Positions 6,310-10,745 of a stretch of DNA of 10,745 bases are shown here, piece after piece; the first letter of the stretch is position 1, and every line of letters begins with the position of its first letter. Source of the DNA: Clostridia bacterium (GTDB taxonomy: Bacteria; Bacillota; Clostridia; Oscillospirales; CAG-272); contig JAGAFM010000114.1 in the NCBI GenBank assembly GCA_017612655.1, positions 1 to 10,745 on the forward strand, written 5' to 3'. The notes beneath the pieces were generated by a model. It did not search any database. It saw nothing but the letters and a program-made list of their open reading frames with translations, and had not been told where the DNA came from. The position numbers and the translations under genes are program-made.

Positions 6310-7098
6310 CTATTCACGTACTTTCAAAACATCAAGGGTATGATTGGACGCTCCGACCAAGTCCTGCCGTTCGCATGTCGCAAAGTGATATTCCATCCAT
6401 TTGGCAAACGTATCCGGGTCCATTTCGTCAATAAACACGCTCATATAATGGGCCGGGCCATCCGTCGCCACCAGTTTGATTCTGTCCAAGGGAAATCCGG
6501 CGTTCAGCTCCGCAATGTCTTCGGTTCTGACCAGGTCGAAGATCTCCTCGGGCTTGCTCCTGCAATGCCAGTCGGCCGTCAGCAGGGAATCCTGTTTCAG
6601 AACGTCGTCCAGGTGGTTTCCGAGAAAAACGTACTGAATGACCGTGGGTTCGTTCATGCAGTAGGCGACAAGGACGTATCCCCCGGGTCTCGTAACCCGC
6701 ACCGCCTCGGACATCGCCCGGATCTTGTCTTCCAGGGTATAAAGGTGATACATGGGGCCCAGAAGCATCGTCAGATCAAACGATTTGTCCGGGAATTCCG
6801 ACAGGTCCAGGGCATTTCCCTGAATCGCGCGAATCGGTTCGGAGCCGTCCAGTTTGGATTTCAGAATCTCCAGATTCTTCGCCACCAGTTCGACTGCCGT
6901 CACGGAATAGCCTTCCTTTGCGAGCGCAACGCTGTACCGGCCGGTGCCGGCGCCGACTTCCAGAATCTCGGGAGAGACGAGACGGGAAACGCATTCGCGG
7001 ATGTATTTCATCGTGGTCAGAAACTCGACCTGTCCGTGCTGTGACAGAAGCCGCTGCTCTTCGTCTCTGGTGTTGTAGTATTCCTCAAGCAAACTCAT
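6310..7098 (-). CDS. Class I SAM-dependent methyltransferase
   Basis: This 262-residue cytosolic methyltransferase transfers a methyl group from S-adenosylmethionine to an unidentified substrate. Motif I is ILEVGAGTG (45-53), the acidic ribose-binding residue is E70 in VTAVEL, the adenine-contact segment is GNALDL (94-99), and the post-II strand is FDLTMLLGPMYHL (107-119). A post-III RVTRPGGYVLVAYC follows. The long C-terminal half with SVFIDEMDPDTFAKWMEYH is likely a substrate-recognition cap of the kind seen in small-molecule methyltransferases. The start ATG has GAGGAG 7 bases upstream, and the gene follows the second chromate transporter by 31 bases, so they are probably co-transcribed. 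A 213-base gap follows before the cyclase. Confidence 0.9.
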   Translation of the reverse strand: MSLLEEYYNTRDEEQRLLSQHGQVEFLTTMKYIRECVSRLVSPEILEVGAGTGRYSVALAKEGYSVTAVELVAKNLEILKSKLDGSEPIRAIQGNALDLSEFPDKSFDLTMLLGPMYHLYTLEDKIRAMSEAVRVTRPGGYVLVAYCMNEPTVIQYVFLGNHLDDVLKQDSLLTADWHCRSKPEEIFDLVRTEDIAELNAGFPLDRIKLVATDGPAHYMSVFIDEMDPDTFAKWMEYHFATCERQDLVGASNHTLDVLKVRE

Positions 7099-7129
7099 GT
7101 CCCACTCCTCAAGTTACCGTTTGTCCGTT

Positions 7130-7693
7130 TCACCAGCCGTACGCAAGGACCCCCGCGACACCGGCAAGACAGATCAGAAGGATCGGGGAAATCCCTTTTT
7201 GAAAGATCTTTTTCGATCCGAACCAGACCGCTCCCAGCAGCAGCGCAAGGAGGATCGCGGACAGATCGGCGGATCCGGCGGATTCTCCGCCTGCGCAGTG
7301 CGTCCAGACCATATAGACGCCCGTCGCGAGAATGATTCCTGCCACGCAGGATTTCAGGGAGCCGAGCACCGCCTGAAAAGTACGGTTCCGTACAAGATTC
7401 GCAAGCAGGAGCGTCAGCGCGATGACGATCAGAAACGCGGGAAGAACCACGGCGGCCGTCGCGAGGACTGCGCCGGGAACGCCCCCCTTCACGCTTCCGA
7501 TATACGTCGCCAGATTGACCATGATCGGGCCGGGGGTGCTCTCGCCTACCGCGATCATGTAGGAGAGCATGTCCTCTCCGATCCAGCCGTAGAAGAGAAC
7601 GACTTCGCGGATGAGAGGAATGGCTCCGTACGCTCCGCCGAAGGAAAAACAGCCGACGGCGAGGAAGCCGAGAAACAGTTCAAGGAGGATCAT
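7130..7693 (-). CDS. Chromate transporter, CHR half-size subunit (second of pair)
   Basis: This 187-residue integral membrane protein of the CHR family carries a single CHR domain. The conserved N-terminal block FSFGGAYGAIPLIRE (16-30) and the ESTPGPIMVN block (51-60) are both clear, followed by several hydrophobic spans such as AVLATAAVVLPAFLIVIALTL. Half-size CHR proteins are encoded in pairs and are thought to assemble as a two-subunit pump that exports chromate, probably in exchange for sulfate or driven by the proton gradient. Sulfate-related anions are also possible substrates. Its ATG overlaps the stop of the first subunit as ATGA, so translation is coupled. The ribosome site is weak apart from that overlap. 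Confidence 0.92.
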   Translation of the reverse strand: MILLELFLGFLAVGCFSFGGAYGAIPLIREVVLFYGWIGEDMLSYMIAVGESTPGPIMVNLATYIGSVKGGVPGAVLATAAVVLPAFLIVIALTLLLANLVRNRTFQAVLGSLKSCVAGIILATGVYMVWTHCAGGESAGSADLSAILLALLLGAVWFGSKKIFQKGISPILLICLAGVAGVLAYGW

Positions 7694-8262
7694 TCAGGAG
7701 CCCCCCTCTCCGCGCGGCGCCGGATCCGATCCGCGAGCAGACCCGCGAGAGCAGCCGCGAGCATCAGAACGACGGTGGAGATCCGCAGGGCAAAAAAGTC
7801 GATCGCCAGCATAGCGGCGAACGAGACGGAAAGAACCGCGATCGGGAACGGCTTCTTTTCCGTTTTCCGGATCAGTTTGACCGCCGCGTCTAGAATCAGG
7901 ATGCCCACCGCAATCTTGATCCCGCGAAACGCGCTCGCGACCCATTTGATTTCCAGGAAGGAGTCCAGGAAAAACGAGATCAGAAGGAGGATGACAAACG
8001 ACGGAAGAACCACGCCGGTCGTGGCGGCGACGGCCCCCGCGAATCCCTTTTTCTTCAGACCGACGTAAGTGGCGCAGTTGATCGCGACCGGACCGGGCGT
8101 CGATTCGGCAAGCACGACGAGACGGGTCATCTCCTCTTCGGTAATCCATCCCCTTTTCCCGACGCAGGCGTTCTCGATCAGCGGGATCATCGCATACCCG
8201 CCTCCGAACGTGAACAGCCCGATCCTCGCAAACACGGAAAACAGTTCCAGCAGTTCTCTCAC
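7690..8262 (-). CDS. Chromate transporter, CHR half-size subunit (first of pair)
   Basis: This 190-residue membrane protein has one CHR domain and is partner to the next gene. FTFGGGYAMIPLIE (17-30) and ESTPGPVAIN (53-62) match the two CHR signatures. Hydrophobic spans follow (VVLPSFVILLLISFFL and others), and the tail is strongly basic (DRIRRRAERG), consistent with a cytosolic end. The start is GTG (8260-8262), with GGAGG 6 bases upstream. The two subunits differ in loop charge, as expected for a dual-topology pair. The gene is 39 bases after the YdeI-like gene and is GC-rich (42/60 in bases 7681-7740, spanning this gene and its partner). The substrate is assigned by family only. Confidence 0.92.
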   Translation of the reverse strand: MRELLELFSVFARIGLFTFGGGYAMIPLIENACVGKRGWITEEEMTRLVVLAESTPGPVAINCATYVGLKKKGFAGAVAATTGVVLPSFVILLLISFFLDSFLEIKWVASAFRGIKIAVGILILDAAVKLIRKTEKKPFPIAVLSVSFAAMLAIDFFALRISTVVLMLAAALAGLLADRIRRRAERGAPE

Positions 8263-8301
8263 GGCGTCCTCCGATTAGTCCCGGGCGGATCCCGGAAGCG
8301 G

Positions 8302-8862
8302 TCAGGCATAGTACTGCTCGACTCCTCCGTATCCCCGGATGATTTTTCCCTGACGCGTTTTTTCAACAAAGTTCTTCAGGCGGCGGACGAATTCTTCCGG
8401 ACGGTTCCTCGCCGCGTCGATATAGGCGACCCGGATCCGCCGGTACGGTTCCGGAAACCGCAGGTAGTTCTCCCAGACCGTTTCCTCCCGCCGGAGCGTC
8501 TCCAGAATGTCGGGGGGAAACGCGAACGGTTCCCGGATCACGGGAAGAATCTCCTCCCGGACCGAAGGGTGAATCCGGCCGAGCTCCTCCATCCGGATCA
8601 GCCGCTCGATGTTCGGCCGGGAATAGGGACTTCCCTTCCGCCTCGGGGTAAAGCGGCGGAGGGAATGCGTTTCGTCCAGCTTCCCCGCTCTGCCGTCGAT
8701 CCATCCGAAGCAGAGCGCCTCCTCGACCGCGTCGTTGTAGGAAATTCCCGCTTCCCCGGACGCCTTCGTCGGGAAGACGAGCCAGACCTCGCTCAGACCG
8801 GTGAAATGCTCTTCGAGAAAGCTTCGCCATTCTGCCCGGTCACAGGCGGCAAAAATCCGCAT
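8302..8862 (-). CDS. YdeI/OmpD-associated family protein
   Basis: This 186-residue soluble protein belongs to the YdeI/OmpD-associated family, some members of which are linked to bacteriocin or peptide protection; no biochemical activity is settled. The family core SYNDAVEEALCFGWIDG (41-57) is complete, followed by FTPRRKGSPYSRPNIERL (71-88). The C-terminal helical part carries WENYLRFPEPYRRIRVAYI and ends in a KTRQGKIIRG segment. There is no signal peptide. The start ATG has GGGAGGAGG about 8 bases upstream. It lies 68 bases after the YoaP-like gene, with two hairpins in between, and 39 bases before the chromate transporter pair. Confidence 0.88.
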   Translation of the reverse strand: MRIFAACDRAEWRSFLEEHFTGLSEVWLVFPTKASGEAGISYNDAVEEALCFGWIDGRAGKLDETHSLRRFTPRRKGSPYSRPNIERLIRMEELGRIHPSVREEILPVIREPFAFPPDILETLRREETVWENYLRFPEPYRRIRVAYIDAARNRPEEFVRRLKNFVEKTRQGKIIRGYGGVEQYYA

Positions 8863-8881
8863 CGCAATCCTCCTCCCTGCC

Positions 8882-8899
8882 CCGCGGAGTCGTCCGCGG
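8882..8899. other. CCGCGG hairpin before the YdeI-like gene
   Basis: Two copies of CCGCGG flank AGTCGT, giving a 6-pair, all-GC stem in the minus-strand RNA. It ends a few bases before the GGGAGGAGG ribosome site of the YdeI-like gene. No T-run follows. It could damp translation or be an RNA stability element. Confidence 0.3.
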
Positions 8900-8917
8900 T
8901 TTCCAGCACATTGTCCC

Positions 8918-8946
8918 CCGGACCGTCCCCTCAGACGGGAGTCCGG
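8918..8946. other. Hairpin spanning the stop of the YoaP-like gene
   Basis: CCGGAC (8918-8923) pairs with GTCCGG (8941-8946), and an inner TCCC/GGGA stem continues after a 2-base bulge around a 7-base loop. It covers the TGA of the YoaP-like gene (8931-8933). In the minus direction it is followed by G-rich, not T-rich, bases, so an intrinsic terminator is doubtful. Confidence 0.3.
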
Positions 8947-9689
8947 TCGGCAGCCAGTTTCAGAAACCGGGTGTCGTTCATCTGCTCATTGGTCAGGTAC
9001 TCACCGTCGAGGAACAGCGCATAGGTCGTGACCGGCGTCGGCGCGTTCCGGGCCTGTTCCCTGTCCGTCAGGTGAATCGCCCGGAACGGGATGCCGTGCT
9101 CTTCCGCGGCCTTTTCCACGATCGGAACGTATTTCGCGTTGAACGGGCACTGATCCGTGTAGTACAGAACATATCCGTCCCCCCGGGCATGCGGATGCTT
9201 CGCACATTCCCGGAAGCGCGGTTTTCCTGCGTCCTCCGAAAGCGGAAGATACCAGAGCTGAATGCCGTTGTCCGCCTCGTCGCAGGGGACAAAACCCATG
9301 TGCCGAAGGAAGGACGGATCCGAAAGGAACGGCTTTTTCTTTGCCGAGGAGAGGATGCACAGTCCCTTTTTGCCCTTCTCCCTGCTGTCTTCCGTGCAGG
9401 CACCCAGCAGATCGCCTGCGTATCCGTGCCCTTTGAAGGAGCCGGAGACCCACAGGCAGTCGATGTACATATAGCCTTCCGCGTCGATCGGGTTCCATGC
9501 GTTTTCGGCAGGCAGGTACTCGATGAAGCACTTCCCGCGCTCCGTGCTCTTCAGAAAGATCAGACCGTCTGCGAAGCGGTCCGAAAGCCATGCTTTTTTC
9601 GAGGACACCTGCACGTCGCCGCCGCCGGAAATTGCGCAGCAGATGTGTTCTTTCTCCAGATTCTCCGCGGTTACTCTGACGTATTCCAT
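8931..9689 (-). CDS. yoaP: YoaP-type protein: GNAT acetyltransferase plus thioredoxin-like domain
   Basis: This 252-residue two-domain protein has a GNAT acetyltransferase domain at about residues 1-150. Its core is DCLWVSGSFKGHGYAGDLLGA, with GHGYAG as the acetyl-CoA loop, and the C-terminal GNAT part is FLRHMGFVPCD. Residues 170-250 are a YoaP-like domain with thioredoxin-fold features: strand GYVLYYTD, the CPFNAKY site where a CxxC is reduced to one Cys, and PTPVTTYALF holding the likely cis-proline. The frame is open to 9824, but ATG 9687-9689 is chosen because AGAGGG precedes it and MEYVRVTAENL fits the family. The 45 upstream codons run antisense to a hydrolase remnant. Acetyl acceptor unknown. 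Confidence 0.87.
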   Translation of the reverse strand: MEYVRVTAENLEKEHICCAISGGGDVQVSSKKAWLSDRFADGLIFLKSTERGKCFIEYLPAENAWNPIDAEGYMYIDCLWVSGSFKGHGYAGDLLGACTEDSREKGKKGLCILSSAKKKPFLSDPSFLRHMGFVPCDEADNGIQLWYLPLSEDAGKPRFRECAKHPHARGDGYVLYYTDQCPFNAKYVPIVEKAAEEHGIPFRAIHLTDREQARNAPTPVTTYALFLDGEYLTNEQMNDTRFLKLAADRTPV

Positions 9690-9700
9690 CTTCTTCCCTC

Positions 9701-9817
9701 TCAAACGATCCCGTTCTGTTTTCTTTCCAGAATCCAGCGGTCCAGAAACCGCATCAGCTCCTCGGTGTGGAACCAGTGCTCTCCGCCCTCCAGGACGGTC
9801 AGGCTCGCGCGGTGATG
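9701..9817 (-). pseudogene. Alpha/beta hydrolase, 3' remnant only
   Basis: Only the last 36 to 38 codons of an alpha/beta hydrolase survive, ending at TGA (9701-9703), 11 bases before the YoaP-like start. The readable part RASLTVLEGGEHWFHTEEL carries the histidine of the catalytic triad in the GGEHWFHTEE context of small serine hydrolases, followed by MRFLDRWILERK. Everything upstream (nucleophile elbow, oxyanion loop, acid) is missing. Above about 9811-9817 the frame stays open, but the sequence no longer resembles a hydrolase and instead is the opposite strand of the ADP-ribosylglycohydrolase fragment. It cannot make an active enzyme. It looks like one side of a deletion or rearrangement junction. 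Confidence 0.72.
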
Positions 9818-10745
9818 ACCGCACCGCAGCGGGAGGATTATCCTTTTATCGAACCGAGCGACCCGGACGGAATCCGTGCGGAACGGGAGGCTTACACCCT
9901 TCCCCTTTCCGTGCCGAACGACGACACGCTGCTCGACCGGATTACGGGGGCGTGGTTCGGACGGATCTGCGGATGTCTGCTCGGCAAACCGGTGGAGGGC
10001 ATTTCCTCCGAAGAACTGAAAACCTTACTGGTCCGGACTGGAAACTGGCCGATGACGCGCTACATCGACCGGGAGGAACTCACCCCCGAAGTCTGAGAAG
10101 GAATCTCGTTCCCCGTTGGAAGAAGGTCGTATCCCAAGGACTTTCGCCGGATGCCCCCGGATGACGATACCAATTACATGCTGATCGCGCTTGAACTGCT
10201 GGAAACCTGCGGCAAATCGTTTACCCCGGACGACGTGACGGAGCTCTGGCTGTCCCGCCTGGTCAAAGGAGAAACCTTCACGGCCGAACGGGTCGCCTAC
10301 CGGAATTTTCTTGCCGGTTACCGTCCCCCGGATTCCGCGATCCGCGAGAATCCCTTCCGGGAATGGATCGGCGCACAGATCCGCGGCGATGTTTTCGGAT
10401 ACGCGTGTCCCTGCGACCCGGAAGCCGCTGCCGGGCTTGCGTTCCGGGACGCCTGTATTTCCCATATCAAAAACGGGATCTACGGAGAAATGTTGGCATC
10501 CGCCATGGTGGCCGCAGCCTTCGGGGCGGAAACCGCGGAAGAGGCCGTTTTGCTGGGTCTCGCAGAAATCCCGCAGAAATCCCGTCTGCATGAATCAGTC
10601 TCAAGCATCGTCCAAAAGTACCGTTCCGGCGGTCCGGAGCAGGAGTGCTTTGACGACATAGCCAGACGCTGGGACGAGCGCGAATATCACGTCAAAATTC
10701 ATACGATTTCCAACGCAGAAATCGTCGCCGCCTCACTGCTCTACG
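9815..10745 (+). pseudogene. ADP-ribosylglycohydrolase, 5'-truncated and with in-frame TGA
   Basis: This is the only plus-strand gene, and it runs off the right edge. The family removes ADP-ribose from proteins or small molecules using a two-Mg site. Before the stop there are 93 codons with DYPFIEPSDPDGIRAE, GAWFGRICGCLLGKPVEG (the first helix with its GCLLG motif) and WPMTRYIDREELTPEV. A TGA at 10094-10096 then interrupts the frame, which continues open for 216 codons with the metal motif PPDDDTNY, FREWIGAQIRGD, ISHIKNGIYGEM and HTISNAEIVAASLLY. No frame change is needed, so a single base change explains the break. The first ATG (9815-9817) has no ribosome site, and relatives I recall have about 80 more N-terminal residues, so the true 5' end seems lost at the junction. 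Confidence 0.8.

Noticed and set aside
1904..9689. Several plus-strand open frames of 200-320 codons opposite the minus-strand genes
   Set aside because: They are antisense shadows: they lack family motifs and ribosome sites and are Arg/Pro/Ser-rich, while the minus-strand genes have complete domains.
127..9689. Integron-like cassette array or IS-bounded island
   Set aside because: No integrase, transposase, attC-like inverted repeats or flanking direct repeats were seen between the genes.
10094..10130. Selenocysteine reading of the TGA in the ADP-ribosylglycohydrolase
   Set aside because: Only a weak GGAA/TTCC stem follows, the family is not known to use selenocysteine, and the gene's 5' end is also missing, so decay is simpler.

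Overview
The window looks like chromosomal DNA from an anaerobic gut- or rumen-type Firmicute, most likely a clostridial lineage (Lachnospiraceae/Oscillospiraceae-like). This rests on strong GGAGG-type ribosome sites, very tight co-directional gene packing, moderately high GC, and protein families common there (paired half-size chromate transporters, GrpB, YdeI-like, YoaP, PNPOx-like). No rRNA, tRNA, IS element, phage gene or CRISPR array is visible.

Layout: from about 9.7 kb down to the left edge, every intact gene lies on the minus strand and is transcribed right to left. In transcription order they are: the 3' end of an alpha/beta hydrolase (decayed, 9701-9817); a YoaP-type acetyltransferase with a thioredoxin-like tail; a YdeI/OmpD-associated protein; two overlapping half-size chromate (CHR) transporters; a SAM methyltransferase; a cyclase/kynurenine-formamidase-like protein; a possible 28-residue leader peptide followed by alternative hairpins and a cytidine deaminase; a PNPOx-like flavin protein; a GNAT acetyltransferase; a GrpB-family protein coupled to a flavodoxin; an HD-domain hydrolase; a hot-dog thioesterase split by a frameshift; a nitroreductase; a phosphinothricin-type GNAT acetyltransferase; and the 5' end of a short hypothetical protein that leaves the window. 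On the plus strand, from about 9815 to the right edge, is an ADP-ribosylglycohydrolase homologue with a missing 5' end and an in-frame TGA.

How the genes fit together: most encode stand-alone small-molecule modifying or detoxifying enzymes (three acetyltransferases, nitroreductase, deaminase, PNPOx, cyclase, methyltransferase, chromate export) rather than steps of one pathway. Only a few pairs are physically coupled: GrpB/flavodoxin (ATGA overlap), the two CHR genes (ATGA overlap), thioesterase/nitroreductase (2-nt gap) and GNAT/hypothetical (26-nt overlap). The rest reads as an accessory stretch built up gene by gene. The lower GC of the deaminase/PNPOx segment (about 40%, against 65-70% in lines sampled further right) supports separate acquisition.

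Decay is evident at three places: a 4-base loss in the thioesterase, an in-frame TGA in the ADP-ribosylglycohydrolase, and a junction near 9811-9817 where two divergent genes are both cut at their 5' ends. I found no convincing new multi-gene defence or biosynthetic system. The most intriguing regulatory signal is the possible leader peptide and mutually exclusive hairpins before the deaminase.
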